A stretch of 64,000 nt of DNA from Rhizobium sp. WSM4643 (GCF_025152745.1 NZ_CP104040.1:2604001-2668000), one strand, 5' to 3'. Counted from the stretch's first letter, positions 8,793-16,999 are shown. Translations and numbers: made by a program. Notes: a model not told the origin generated them from the letters alone.

Positions 8793-9290
8793 GTGGAAAT
8801 CCCTCAGCACTTTCACGTTGTCGAGACGGCAGGATGGCTTGTGAACCACCGCATGAACTCCGCCCTCCCCGGTTACCTCATGATCAGTTCCAAGACCGAC
8901 ACCAACGATCTGTCGGATTTGCCTGAAGATACGTTGGCCGAATTCGGTCCATTGCTCGCAAGGGCTCAAAGTACGCTGAAACGGCATTTGAATGCGCAGC
9001 GCGTCTATATCGGCCGGTATGGACATGCGCCCGGTTATCCGATCCATTTCCATGTGATCCCGATATATGACTGGGTGGAGGAGTTGTTCTGGAAGGACGC
9101 TCGATATCGTCTGCTCGAGAATTTCGCAGAGAGACCCGGGGAAACAGCAACGGATGGCGCGGAACTGACGCTGTTTGTCTGGCGCGAATTCTGCGAACGC
9201 GCAGAGCCGCCACCGGTCAAAGGGCCATCGGTCTCAGAGGCCATCGAGTTGCTGCGGGAGACAATGCGGATTCCGGCGTCTCAAGCCTAA
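8793..9290 (+). CDS. HIT-like protein with degenerate histidine triad
   Basis: A protein of about 165 residues related to the HIT (histidine triad) nucleotide-binding superfamily. The core (PGYLMISSKTDTNDLSDLP, then VYIGRYGHAPGYPIHFHVIP) aligns with the HIT fold, but the triad reads P-I-H-F-H instead of H-x-H-x-H: the first His is Pro while the presumed nucleophilic middle His remains. The N-terminal zinc-binding CxxC segment common in HIT proteins is absent. The GTG at 8793 is chosen because the leader from an upstream start at 8628 looks non-coding; AAGAGG lies about nine bases before it. Its 3' end overlaps by 4 bp the end of a convergent small membrane gene. Confidence 0.65.
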   Translation: MEIPQHFHVVETAGWLVNHRMNSALPGYLMISSKTDTNDLSDLPEDTLAEFGPLLARAQSTLKRHLNAQRVYIGRYGHAPGYPIHFHVIPIYDWVEELFWKDARYRLLENFAERPGETATDGAELTLFVWREFCERAEPPPVKGPSVSEAIELLRETMRIPASQA

Positions 9291-9499
9291 GACAACAGCG
9301 GTCCCGGCTGTCTTGCGACGAGCGCACGGCCGGCTGCCGCTCCGGCATGCAGGCAGATGAGCCCAATCGCCGCGAGAGAATTGATCAACAGAACATCAGC
9401 CACGACCGCTGCCGAAAACGCGCCCTCACCGGACGGAAGCACCACTGTTGCGGCAAGCAGCACGCCTTCATAGGCAACGAGGGTCATGGCGGTGGCCAT
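9287..9499 (-). CDS. Small hydrophobic membrane protein downstream of the persulfide dioxygenase
   Basis: A 70-residue protein with two hydrophobic segments (about residues 3-22 and 28-58, including AVVADVLLINSLAAIGLICL). It starts 18 bp after the stop of the DUF442/beta-lactamase-like gene, on the same strand, so it is probably the second gene of that operon. I do not recognise the family; it is too short for the YeeE/YedE or TauE sulfur transporters that often accompany such dioxygenases. The function is unknown. Confidence 0.45.
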   Translation of the reverse strand: MATAMTLVAYEGVLLAATVVLPSGEGAFSAAVVADVLLINSLAAIGLICLHAGAAAGRALVARQPGPLLS

Positions 9500-9517
9500 T
9501 TCCTCGCCGCCACGCGG

Positions 9518-10798
9518 CTACAACGCATCCAGCGGTATCTTCAGATATCGCCTGCCATTCCCCTCCGGCTCCGGCAATCTCCCGCCTTGGATATTCACCT
9601 GCAGCGCGTGCAGCATCAGTTTCGGCTTGGGCAGCGTGCGGTCGCGCGCCTGACGCAGCGCCACGAAGCCGGGCTCGTCAACACCCGCAATATGAATATT
9701 GGCGCGCTTCTGCGCCGCCACCATGCTTTCCCAGCGCGGGTGCCGGCCGCCGGGCTGATAGTCGTGGCCGGAAAAGAGCCGGGTCTCCTCGGGCAGCGAC
9801 AGGATCGCCTGGATCGAGTGCCAGAGGGAGCTAGCACTGCCGCCCGGGAAATCCGTGCGCGCCGTGCCGGAATCCGGCGTGAACACCGTGTCGTGCACGA
9901 AGGCGGCGTCACCGATCACATAAGTGATCGAGGCGAGTGTGTGCCCGGGCGAAAACATCACGCGGGCTTTAAGCGCGCCGATCTCGAACGTGTCGCCATC
10001 GGCAAACAGCCGGTCCCATTGCGAGCCGTCGGTTTTAAGCGCCGGCCAGTTGTAGATCTCCTTCCAGAGAGTCTGGACGTCGGTGACATGCGCTCCGATC
10101 GCCGTCGGCGCGCCGGTCTTTCCCTTGATGTAATGTGCGGCGGAGAAATGATCGGCATGCGGATGCGTGTCGAGGATCCACTCGATCGTCAGCCCCTCAC
10201 TTTCGATATGAGCAAGGATGGCGTCGGCATTGGCTGTTCCCGTCGCCCCCGACATTTCGTCGAAATCGAGCACCGGGTCGATGATGGCACAGCGTTTCGT
10301 CGCCGGGTCGGAAACGACATATTGCACACTGCAGGTGCGGGGCTCGAAGAAGGCCTTCACATGAGCCGCCTGCCCCGACCGCCTTTCCAGCCAGCGGCGC
10401 GCGCCGGCAAGATCGAAGCCGAGGTTTTGACCGAAGGCCTCGATATCACCGTGCTTCATCCGCCCGTCCAGCACCTCGCCCAGTGCATAGAGCGTCAGCG
10501 CCCGCGTACCGCTCTTGCAATGGGCGACGACCGGCCCCTTCGCCTGCGTCACCGCCGTCTGGAAGGCGCGGATATCAGCCTCGGTGATCTCGGCCCCCTT
10601 CACTGGCACGAAGCTGTAGGCGAGCCCGACGGCGGCGGCGGAAGCCTTTTCCGCCGTATTGCCCGGCTGCCCCGGCTCCTCGCCATCCGGCCGGGCATTG
10701 ATGACGGCGGCAAAACCATCAGCCGCGAAGGCGGCAAAACCTGCGGCGTCGGGCTGCCCCGCCACCGTTATCAACTCATTGACCCTCACGGATGTCAT
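9518..10798 (-). CDS. blh: Bifunctional sulfurtransferase / persulfide dioxygenase (Blh-type)
   Basis: A 426-residue fusion. Residues ~1-110 form a DUF442 rhodanese/phosphatase-like sulfurtransferase domain with catalytic Cys in AHCKSGTRAL. Residues ~145-385 form an ETHE1-like metallo-beta-lactamase domain with the metal motif HPHADH, then GHTLAS and FSGHDYQPGG. Such proteins oxidise glutathione persulfide and detoxify hydrogen sulfide; in Rhizobium and Agrobacterium they belong to the BigR operon. Here the BigR repressor and the usual sulfur transporters are not adjacent. The start ATG at 10798 gives the expected length. Confidence 0.9.
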   Translation of the reverse strand: MTSVRVNELITVAGQPDAAGFAAFAADGFAAVINARPDGEEPGQPGNTAEKASAAAVGLAYSFVPVKGAEITEADIRAFQTAVTQAKGPVVAHCKSGTRALTLYALGEVLDGRMKHGDIEAFGQNLGFDLAGARRWLERRSGQAAHVKAFFEPRTCSVQYVVSDPATKRCAIIDPVLDFDEMSGATGTANADAILAHIESEGLTIEWILDTHPHADHFSAAHYIKGKTGAPTAIGAHVTDVQTLWKEIYNWPALKTDGSQWDRLFADGDTFEIGALKARVMFSPGHTLASITYVIGDAAFVHDTVFTPDSGTARTDFPGGSASSLWHSIQAILSLPEETRLFSGHDYQPGGRHPRWESMVAAQKRANIHIAGVDEPGFVALRQARDRTLPKPKLMLHALQVNIQGGRLPEPEGNGRRYLKIPLDAL

Positions 10799-10915
10799 CG
10801 AAGCCCCTGCGCCCGCATCATGCAGTATCGCATGTATTACACTACAATCTCACAAGTATATTGCCGAGCGCAATAATACCTTCGGCCCGGCCGGTGCGCT
10901 GTCAAAACGACAGCG

Positions 10916-11150
10916 TCACCGCACTTGCCTGATCTCGACATGCATGGCGCTGGCGCTGACGACGATGCCGCCGTCGAGCATGTCCTCCTGTATGTAGCCT
11001 CGAGAGGCGACACAGGGCCGGCAGACCCAGATCGGCCGCCGCGCCGCTGGATCGACCCAGCATTGCGAGCGGATGGAGCGGCGGCACGTGTGTCATGCGC
11101 TCGCCGATCATTACGATCCAGGTCGTAGTGACGCCTCCGATAACCTCCAA
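10916..11150 (-). pseudogene. Possible frameshifted small gene
   Basis: Two short minus-strand segments in neighbouring frames each have the high third-position GC typical of this genome. The 5' part reads VIGGVTTTWIVMIGERMTH and the 3' part reads RSQCWVDPAARRPIWVC, then ends HVEIRQVR-stop. They would join if two bases (a CA unit) had been lost, or one gained, near 11090 at ACACACG. I do not recognise the product. It may also be a non-coding gap, or a start inside the 3' part (an AGGAGG precedes an ATG that would give 22 residues). Confidence 0.3.
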
Positions 11151-11210
11151 AGCCGCCCGCGAGACGCGGCGACAGCATCCTCGTGCGGCATCAGCCTCAC
11201 GCGCATACGA

Positions 11211-11675
11211 TCAGTCCTGGCCCTGCAGGCGGTCCATGACCTGGAGCAAGAGATCGGCGCAGGCCTTCATCGGTTCGTCCTCGGCGCATTTGAGGTCGAT
11301 CCTGGTGTTGCCGTCCTCTATGCGGAAATGCGCCGCCTTGGAGGGCGGCGGGAGCATCGGGTGATGACCGCGGAAGCCCCTGTCGCCACGGAAGCCGCCG
11401 TCATCGCGGAAGCCCATCTCGCCTCTCGGGCCATGCCATTGGCGATCGGGGCCATCGGGACGTTCTCTCGCGTCCGGCCGGTCCATCGTCGGCCCATCCA
11501 TCGTCGACCCATCATCACCGGAGGCAGATGGAGGCGCTGGCGGCGGCGAAGGCGGTGTGCTGGATTCGGGCACGGCGGGCGGTGTGCCGGCCGATGGCGG
11601 GATGGGCGTTTGTTGCGCGAAAGCGACGCCGGAGAGCGCGGCGAGGGCAATGCCTGAGAGAAGAAGTCTTTGCAT
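11211..11675 (-). CDS. Secreted proline-rich hypothetical protein
   Basis: A 154-residue protein with a clear Sec signal peptide (LLLSGIALAALSGVAFAQ, cleavage after AFA), then a Pro/Ser-rich linker (residues ~22-55), a region of Asp/Arg/Gly-rich repeats (GFRDDGGFRGDRGFRG, ~85-105) and a compact C-terminal part with two Cys (CAEDEPMKACADLL) that may form a disulfide. It is likely periplasmic or exported. The C-terminal segment is probably the folded domain. No functional assignment can be made. Confidence 0.75.
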   Translation of the reverse strand: MQRLLLSGIALAALSGVAFAQQTPIPPSAGTPPAVPESSTPPSPPPAPPSASGDDGSTMDGPTMDRPDARERPDGPDRQWHGPRGEMGFRDDGGFRGDRGFRGHHPMLPPPSKAAHFRIEDGNTRIDLKCAEDEPMKACADLLLQVMDRLQGQD

Positions 11676-12104
11676 GGGAACGTTCCTGTGTCGTAGATAT
11701 CAACTGCGTGGGTAAACACCGCAGCGCGGCTTTGGTTCACGCCTGTCAGCGCCTGTGATCGAAATCTGCAAATCGTCTGGGGACCTTTCGGCAGACGCAG
11801 CGCTTCGGTTCGTCCATCCTCGCGAACAAGGTGGCTCGCATGCAAGAAGCCGTCGTCGAAGCGTCCCTGGACTGTGACGGCCGCGAGCACGACGACGCGC
11901 TGATGCCGCCGCAGCCTTGTTTTCCGTGCGGGTGGAAACGCCGCCGCGCGCTCCAACACGCGAATGACTGAGGCGACGCTCGACGATCCCGAATTCCCGA
12001 GGCGTCTTTCGCCTCGCCTCTGCCTTGTTGCTCGCGTATCCTGACACACGATTCGCCGTCCGCAAACGAGGGTGGGCATGAACGAAGCATCAAAGGAGAG
12101 CGCG
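11676..12104. other. Intergenic region upstream of ftsZ2, no supported gene
   Basis: About 430 bp between the divergent secreted-protein and ftsZ2 genes. Open frames exist on both strands but none has a good ribosome binding site, a recognisable domain or consistent codon use. It must hold the promoters of both neighbours; no clear box was identified. Confidence 0.5.
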
Positions 12105-13124
12105 ATGTCGGACGCCAAGAGCGGCATTTCTGGACTACGGCCGCATATTACAGTCATCGGCGTCGGCGGCGGTGGTGGCAATGCGATCAACAATATGATC
12201 GCGGAAAAGCTGGCAGGCGTCGAATTCGTCGCCGCAAACACGGATGCTCAGGTGCTGGCCACCTCCAAGGCGACGCGCCGCATCCAGCTTGGCGCGAATG
12301 TGACCGAGGGTCTCGGCGCCGGTTCGCTGCCTGAGGTCGGCCATGCGGCTGCCGAAGAGTCGCTCGATGAGATCATGGATCACCTGGCCGGGTCGCATAT
12401 GTGCTTCGTCACCGCCGGCATGGGCGGCGGAACGGGCACCGGTGCTGCACCGGTCATCGCCCGCGCTGCGCGTGCCGCCGGCATCCTGACGGTAGGCGTC
12501 GTCACCAAACCCTTTACCTTCGAAGGAAACCGCCGCATGCGGATGGCGGAAATCGGCATCGAGGCGCTTCGCCAGGCGGCCGATACGGTCATCGTCATTC
12601 CGAATCAGAATCTCTTCCGCATCGCCGATGCGAAAACGACGTTCGCCGATGCCTTTATGACGGCCGACCGCGTGCTTTATGCCGGCGTCGGCTGCATAAC
12701 TGATCTGATCGTCAAGGAAGGCCTGATCAACCTCGATTTCGCCGACGTGAAGTCGGTCATGTCAGGCATGGGCCGTGCGATGATGGGTACCGGCGAAGCC
12801 TCCGGTGAGAGCCGCGCGATGAAGGCGGCGGAAGCGGCAATTGCCAACCCGCTTCTCGACGATATCTCGATGCGGGGCGCCAGGGGCGTGCTGATCTCGA
12901 TCTCCGGCGGTTCGGATATGACGCTGTTCGAAGTGGACGAGGCGGCAAGCCGCATTCGCGACGAAGTGCAGGAAGACGCCGACATCGTCGTCGGCGCGAT
13001 CTTCGATCGCAGCCTCGACGGCAAGTTTCGCGTCTCGGTCGTGGCGACCGGTCTGGAAGGCAGCCCGCTGCCCGCATCCGCGCCTCACGCCGCCGAACAG
13101 ATCCAGACGCGCACGCTGCAGTAA
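12105..13124 (+). CDS. ftsZ2: FtsZ2, C-terminally truncated FtsZ homologue
   Basis: A 339-residue tubulin-like GTPase of the FtsZ family. The glycine-rich P-loop equivalent [13 protein letters not shown], the tubulin signature [10 protein letters not shown] and the T7 catalytic loop [13 protein letters not shown] are all intact, so GTP binding and polymerisation are expected. It ends shortly after the second globular domain ([20 protein letters not shown]). It therefore lacks the long linker and conserved C-terminal peptide by which FtsZ1 binds FtsA and other division proteins. Sinorhizobium meliloti FtsZ2 has the same architecture and is not essential. AAAGGAG precedes the ATG at 12105; an upstream ATG at 12072 has no such site. 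It is not in a division gene cluster. Confidence 0.9.
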   Translation: MSDAKSGISGLRPHITVIGVGGGGGNAINNMIAEKLAGVEFVAANTDAQVLATSKATRRIQLGANVTEGLGAGSLPEVGHAAAEESLDEIMDHLAGSHMCFVTAGMGGGTGTGAAPVIARAARAAGILTVGVVTKPFTFEGNRRMRMAEIGIEALRQAADTVIVIPNQNLFRIADAKTTFADAFMTADRVLYAGVGCITDLIVKEGLINLDFADVKSVMSGMGRAMMGTGEASGESRAMKAAEAAIANPLLDDISMRGARGVLISISGGSDMTLFEVDEAASRIRDEVQEDADIVVGAIFDRSLDGKFRVSVVATGLEGSPLPASAPHAAEQIQTRTLQ

Positions 13125-13146
13125 GCGCAGCGGCGCGACATATCCA

Positions 13147-13194
13147 AGCACGACAGCCTGCCGCGTCTTTTCAGACGCGCAACGCTGTCGTGCT
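13147..13194 (+). terminator. Stem-loop after ftsZ2, probable terminator
   Basis: AGCACGACAG pairs with CTGTCGTGCT, and an inner CGCGTC pairs with GACGCG around TTTTCA. The hairpin starts 23 bp after the ftsZ2 stop. There is no long T tract after it, so it may be a dispersed hairpin element acting as terminator. Confidence 0.6.
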
Positions 13195-13222
13195 TCAATG
13201 TCATGCGCTCCAGGAAATCGCA

Positions 13223-13262
13223 GCGATCACCAGTCGTTGATTCGCGATCACCTGTCGTTGAT
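13223..13262. repeat. 21-bp near-perfect tandem repeat at a gene 3' end
   Basis: GCGATCACCAGTCGTTGAT at 13223 recurs as GCGATCACCTGTCGTTGAT at 13244, one mismatch in 19 bases. The second copy encodes the last residues (IND-R-stop) of the minus-strand small gene, so the first copy is a duplicated gene end. Confidence 0.7.
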
Positions 13263-13460
13263 CGTGGGAAGGTGCGTTTCGACCTCTACGCGGCGCTTGT
13301 CATCCAGCGGCTCAATGTGCTTCTGCCAGAAGGCCTCGGCCTCCGGCGTGTCATCCTCCCAGTGGCGGATTTTAACGATATTGTCATCGATCTTCGCCAG
13401 CCGTTTGCCGCCAAGCCGCAGGTATTCGTCCGCCAGTTCTTTCGATCGGGTCGTCTGCAT
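13248..13460 (-). CDS. Small hydrophilic hypothetical protein (rhizobial)
   Basis: A 70-residue charged protein (starts MQTTRSKELADEYLRLGGKR, ends HLPTINDR). Codon use is typical of the genome, and GGAGG lies eight bases before the chosen ATG at 13460, within an upstream alternative start. Predicted to be mostly helical and soluble. I do not know a function. A fragment matching its last residues is present again at 15941-16003, and its last codons are tandemly duplicated just downstream. Confidence 0.7.
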   Translation of the reverse strand: MQTTRSKELADEYLRLGGKRLAKIDDNIVKIRHWEDDTPEAEAFWQKHIEPLDDKRRVEVETHLPTINDR

Positions 13461-13723
13461 GTCGTGTTCCTCCATAGGTGAACCGAAAGGCCGATCGTCA
13501 TTACCGGGTTGGCCGGCAATCGGCATCCCCGTTATCGGCGCTTCGGCGCCTTCCAGTTAAACAGTACGGCGGGATCATGGTTCCAAATCATCGGCCGAAA
13601 CCGGTCCACGCGGCCGCTGAAGGCGTCGGCCGCCATCCTTGTTCCGCACGGCCCGCCGCTCTTGCCGCCGGGGCAGCCGGAGACGCGTGCTTTCCGAAAA
13701 GCGCGCATTTTCGGCATCATGCG

Positions 13724-15265
13724 CTAGACGAACAGGACGTCCGAGATATTGTGCACCACGGAAATTTCGTCGATCCCGGTGTTGGTGATGTAGAGATTAT
13801 CTACCGCTGAGTCATAGACCACGTTGGTGATCAAGTCGTCTCCCGGTATGGCAATGTTGACGTCAACCGTTGTCTTGACCCCGGTTTCGAAGTCGAAGGC
13901 CGTGCCGATATGCTCGCTGCTGGAGGAATCGCCGAAGAAGAACGTGCCGTCGACGGCAAAGCCGTAGCCGAGCCCGCCGGCGGCGAAGGTCTTGGATTCG
14001 ATCGGGCTCAGCGTTTCGGGATCGATTTTGGAGACCTGCCAGGTGGAATCATTGATGCGGCCGACGACGTAAATGCCGGTCGAATCCTGCATCGTATTGA
14101 CGGCCGTGAATCCACCCCAGTCGAACGTACCCGCCCAATTCTCGCCGATAAGGCCCGGGATTGGGTTGCCCCGCCGATCGGACGATCCGTCTGCGGCATC
14201 CCACTTTGCGAGATAGGTCTGATCGGGGAAAGGATCCTCCAGGCCTCTCGCCTCGTTGGTTCTTCCGATGATCTCGCCGCCGCGGACAGAAAAATAGGTT
14301 CCGCCGATGTCATATTCGCCCTTGTCATAGTCGCCGAGAGAGATGGCGCCGCTGGCATGGTCGGCTTCAAATGCCGCGGCGTTGTCGTAAATGCTCACCA
14401 TGGGACCATCTGGGAAACCATGGCCGGAACTGACGTAATACTTGCCAGTTAGCGGATCGATCGCGACCCCCTGGAGTTCGTAATGGTCCAGGAAGGGGCG
14501 CACCACATCCGCCTGGGCCTCGACATGATGGGTGTTCAACGACTTCCCGTCCGTCACGCCGTCGACGGTCAGAGTGATCACGCCGGCATCCGCGTGACCG
14601 GCGCCGTCGGAGACCTTGTAATATTGGAGTTTCTCGGTGACGTGCTCGCCATCATCGAGGCCCGCCTTCACGGCCGGGTCGAGATCGTAGGTGAAGCTTC
14701 CATCGCCTGCGAAATGGAAGGTGCCGAATTCACCCGCCACGTCGGTCGTCTGCCCTTGCCCCTGACCGGCAGGAATGCTGGTGCCCTCGACCGAACGCAG
14801 GAAGAGCGTGCCCGCCTCTCCCGGGTGATCATTGGCAAGCACGTTGCGGGCCATCTCGCTTCCTTCGTGGAAGGAGAAGGCGTCGTCGACCGCGATCGGC
14901 GGGCTCGTGACTCCGTGAATGTCGAGCTTGAAATGGCCGAAATCGGTATTGCCGGCGCCGTCGGAAATCTTGTAGCCGATCGTCTCCGTCAGCATCATTC
15001 CGTCAACGAAGCCCGCCTTGGCGGCCTCGTTCAGCGTATAGGTGTAAGAGCCGTCGGCCTTGACGTGGAACGTGCCGTATTCACCCTCGATATCGGTGAC
15101 CTGCCCGGCCGTCTTGGCAAGAACTCGCTCGCCATCGAAGAAGTTGAGGAACATGTTGCCGGAGCCGCCGGCCAGATCAATATCCAGCAGATTGCCCGAG
15201 ATCACGTCATTCTCGGAAGCGCTGCTGACATCATCGACCGCCACAGGTTTTGCAAGCACTGTCAT
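13724..15265 (-). CDS. Large VCBS-type repeat protein with C-terminal propeller-like region, probably exported
   Basis: A 513-residue protein. Residues ~8-110 and ~112-215 are two tandem VCBS/cadherin-like beta-sandwich modules. Each begins PVAVDD or PIAVDD, contains GxFGTFHxxxDGSYTYxL-like strands and ends with KISDGAGN or KVSDGAGH. Such modules occur in bacterial adhesins and biofilm proteins exported by type I secretion. Residues ~225-513 lack these repeats and show short beta-rich units (LQGVAIDPLTGKYYVSSG, GIYVVGRINDSTWQVSKI, GLGYGFAVDGTFFFGD) suggesting a beta-propeller. There is no Sec signal peptide; the hydrophobic end (ISDVLFV) fits a type I signal. AAGGAGATATCC precedes the ATG. 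No secretion genes are adjacent. Confidence 0.75.
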   Translation of the reverse strand: MTVLAKPVAVDDVSSASENDVISGNLLDIDLAGGSGNMFLNFFDGERVLAKTAGQVTDIEGEYGTFHVKADGSYTYTLNEAAKAGFVDGMMLTETIGYKISDGAGNTDFGHFKLDIHGVTSPPIAVDDAFSFHEGSEMARNVLANDHPGEAGTLFLRSVEGTSIPAGQGQGQTTDVAGEFGTFHFAGDGSFTYDLDPAVKAGLDDGEHVTEKLQYYKVSDGAGHADAGVITLTVDGVTDGKSLNTHHVEAQADVVRPFLDHYELQGVAIDPLTGKYYVSSGHGFPDGPMVSIYDNAAAFEADHASGAISLGDYDKGEYDIGGTYFSVRGGEIIGRTNEARGLEDPFPDQTYLAKWDAADGSSDRRGNPIPGLIGENWAGTFDWGGFTAVNTMQDSTGIYVVGRINDSTWQVSKIDPETLSPIESKTFAAGGLGYGFAVDGTFFFGDSSSSEHIGTAFDFETGVKTTVDVNIAIPGDDLITNVVYDSAVDNLYITNTGIDEISVVHNISDVLFV

Positions 15266-15544
15266 GGATATCTCCTTCAAGATCCATTCGCCTTGGTCTA
15301 TCGGGAGGAAAGCAGCTGAGATCGGCTCGGTCAACAAATTTTCTAGCAGGAGTAGTAATTTAGAACTTCACAGCTTTGTCACGTTCGGAGGGCTTCGCCC
15401 TGGCTCTAACTTGGCTTGAGGGACGGCCGAAGACGTCACGTCAAAGCTGAAGACAGCCTCCTCCCGAGGCGCCGAAGCCGGAGGCTACCGGCGCTTGTGA
15501 GATATGTCGGCGGCCGATCACCTCCGACACGGACGCACACGCTG

Positions 15545-15712
15545 CTACTGGGTCGGAGCAGACTGGACGGCCGGCGCGTTCGACGGCGCCTCGCCGGGAT
15601 GGGCAAACAGCAGATATCCGAGCGCCAGGAGAATAGCGACGACGAAAATGACGAGCACGAAAATCATCATCCCGCTGCGTGCGGGTTTACCGGCATCAGG
15701 CAAGCCAATCAC
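15545..15712 (-). CDS. Small single-pass membrane protein
   Basis: A 55-residue protein starting at GTG 15712, whose GTGA overlaps the stop of the upstream 60-residue gene, a typical translational coupling. It has one strong membrane helix (MMIFVLVIFVVAILLALGYL) between a basic N-terminus and a short Ala/Pro-rich tail (ending SAPTQ). The orientation rule suggests the tail is periplasmic. No family is recognised. AGAAGGGG precedes the start. Confidence 0.65.
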   Translation of the reverse strand: MIGLPDAGKPARSGMMIFVLVIFVVAILLALGYLLFAHPGEAPSNAPAVQSAPTQ

Positions 15713-15891
15713 CCCTTCTTGTCGTCTTTGACTCTGACGCCCGGTTTGCCGATGGGCATGACGCGGTCCTTGTCAAAGACGCTGGGCGCCATGCCTTGCT
15801 GCTCGCTCGATTCTCGGATCGGCGGCTCACGGCCCGGGTGTCTGTCTGGCGTCCCGGCCATCTTGTCCGACCGCTGCTCTCTGTCTTCCAT
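15709..15891 (-). CDS. Small hydrophilic hypothetical protein
   Basis: A 60-residue, highly charged protein (starts MEDREQRSDKMAGTPDRH, ends VRVKDDKKG) predicted to be largely disordered. A strong AGGAGG lies seven bases before the ATG. It forms a two-gene unit with the membrane protein downstream through a GTGA overlap. It resembles other small hydrophilic rhizobial proteins in this window (18006, 18217, 19031) in composition only. Confidence 0.7.
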   Translation of the reverse strand: MEDREQRSDKMAGTPDRHPGREPPIRESSEQQGMAPSVFDKDRVMPIGKPGVRVKDDKKG

Positions 15892-15940
15892 GATGTCCTC
15901 CTATATGCTTGAAACGTTTTCGCCCGAAAGAAATCGCCGA

Positions 15941-16003
15941 TCAACGGTCGTTGATGGTCGGAAGGTGCCCTTCGGTTTCCCTCCGGGCTCGCCTTCGCCA
16001 TAA
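15941..16003 (-). pseudogene. Remnant of a C-terminal end like that of the 13248-13460 gene
   Basis: Reading the minus strand to the stop at 15943-15941 gives RRETEGHLPTINDR-stop. This matches the end VEVETHLPTINDR-stop of the small gene at 13248. Upstream there is no remaining coding frame. Both places are followed further on by a TGTTCCGCACGG-type sequence, so a longer repeat may be shared. Confidence 0.5.
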
Positions 16004-16111
16004 ATGTTCCGCACGGTTCGCCACTCTTACGACCGGGACAGCGGGGAGTTCCCGGATCGGCAACAACTAATAGAAGCGCTGCCGAGGTTCCCTCAAGCAA
16101 CCGCCCTCGCC

Positions 16112-16936
16112 TCAGCCCACCAATCCCCTGATCTTCGCCGCATCCTCCGCCGTCGCCGGGTTGTACACCACCATGCTGAGATCCGGCCGGCCATCCACCT
16201 GGAAGGCGGAATATTCGAAAGCGAGTGGACCAAGGATGGGGTGGCGGATGTGTTTGGCGCCCTCGCCGTGGGTGCGCACGTCGTTATCCCGCCACATCGC
16301 CAGGAATTCCGGGCTCTTGCGGCAGAGTTCATCGACGAGAGGCTCGACCTCGGCCGCAGCACCCGCGCGGGCCGCGTCCACGCGGAAGGCCGCGACTACG
16401 AAACGGGCCACACTTTCCCAGTCGTACTGGGCGGCGCGCACGCGCGGATCGAGGAAGATGAAGCGCAGTACGTTGCGCTCCTCAGGCGGCAGCGCGCCGT
16501 AATCGGTCAGAAGCACGGTTGCCGCCCGGTTCCAACCGACGACGTCCCAAATCGCGGTGCGGATCAGCGCCGGGCTCGGGTCCAGCGCATCGAGCACGCC
16601 CTGCAGCCGCGGTGTCACCCCCTCTTGCCTGCGGTAGCGCACCTCGGGCGGGCGTCCAAGACCGAGCAGAAAAAGATGCTCGCGCTCGACATCAGTCAGC
16701 ATCAGCGCGCGAGAGATCCGGTCGAGCACATCGGCAGACGCCGCGCCGCCACGGCCCTGCTCCAGCCAAGTGTACCAGGTCGGGCTGATATTGGCGCGGC
16801 TCGCCACCTCCTCGCGGCGCAGGCCGGGCGTGCGCCGTCTCTCCCCCGCAAAGCCGAAGGCGGCGGGATCGAGCCGCACGCGACGGTCCTTCAAATAGGT
16901 ACCGAGCCGGTTATCCGAGGTGACGAACTCGCCCAT
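16112..16936 (-). CDS. XRE-type helix-turn-helix regulator with MmyB-like domain
   Basis: A 274-residue transcription regulator. Residues ~10-85 are an XRE helix-turn-helix (TPGLRREEVASRANISPTWY then LEQGRGGAASADVLDRISRAL). Residues ~105-270 match the MmyB-like ligand-binding domain (VLDALDPSPALIRTAIWDVVGWNRAA, LRFIFLDPRVRAAQYDWE, HPILGPLAFEYSAFQVDG). These proteins are usually autoregulated and control a divergent oxidoreductase gene, as here with the SDR gene at 17028. Repeats in the shared 91-bp gap are probable binding sites. The ligand is unknown. Confidence 0.9.
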   Translation of the reverse strand: MGEFVTSDNRLGTYLKDRRVRLDPAAFGFAGERRRTPGLRREEVASRANISPTWYTWLEQGRGGAASADVLDRISRALMLTDVEREHLFLLGLGRPPEVRYRRQEGVTPRLQGVLDALDPSPALIRTAIWDVVGWNRAATVLLTDYGALPPEERNVLRFIFLDPRVRAAQYDWESVARFVVAAFRVDAARAGAAAEVEPLVDELCRKSPEFLAMWRDNDVRTHGEGAKHIRHPILGPLAFEYSAFQVDGRPDLSMVVYNPATAEDAAKIRGLVG

Positions 16937-16950
16937 CCTGTTAGCCTTTA

Positions 16951-16999
16951 TACCATGATAATGTCACTACTTTACCATGATATCGGCAGAGCCGATATC
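16951..16999. promoter_or_regulatory. Putative operator of the MmyB-type regulator
   Basis: The divergent gap holds TACCATGATA at 16951-16960 and again at 16973-16982, spaced exactly 22 bp (two helical turns). A perfect inverted repeat GATATCGGC-AGA-GCCGATATC follows at 16979-16999. The two signals overlap. They lie between the regulator start (16936) and the SDR start (17028). Confidence 0.55.

Noticed and set aside
10799..10915. BigR-type operator upstream of the persulfide dioxygenase
   Set aside because: The gap is AT-rich in one place (GTATTACACTACAATCTCAC) but shows no symmetrical box.
13532..13720. 62-residue minus-strand frame near 13.6 kb
   Set aside because: Only partial similarity to a frame at about 16.0 kb, no binding site and no known domain; more likely part of a repeat.
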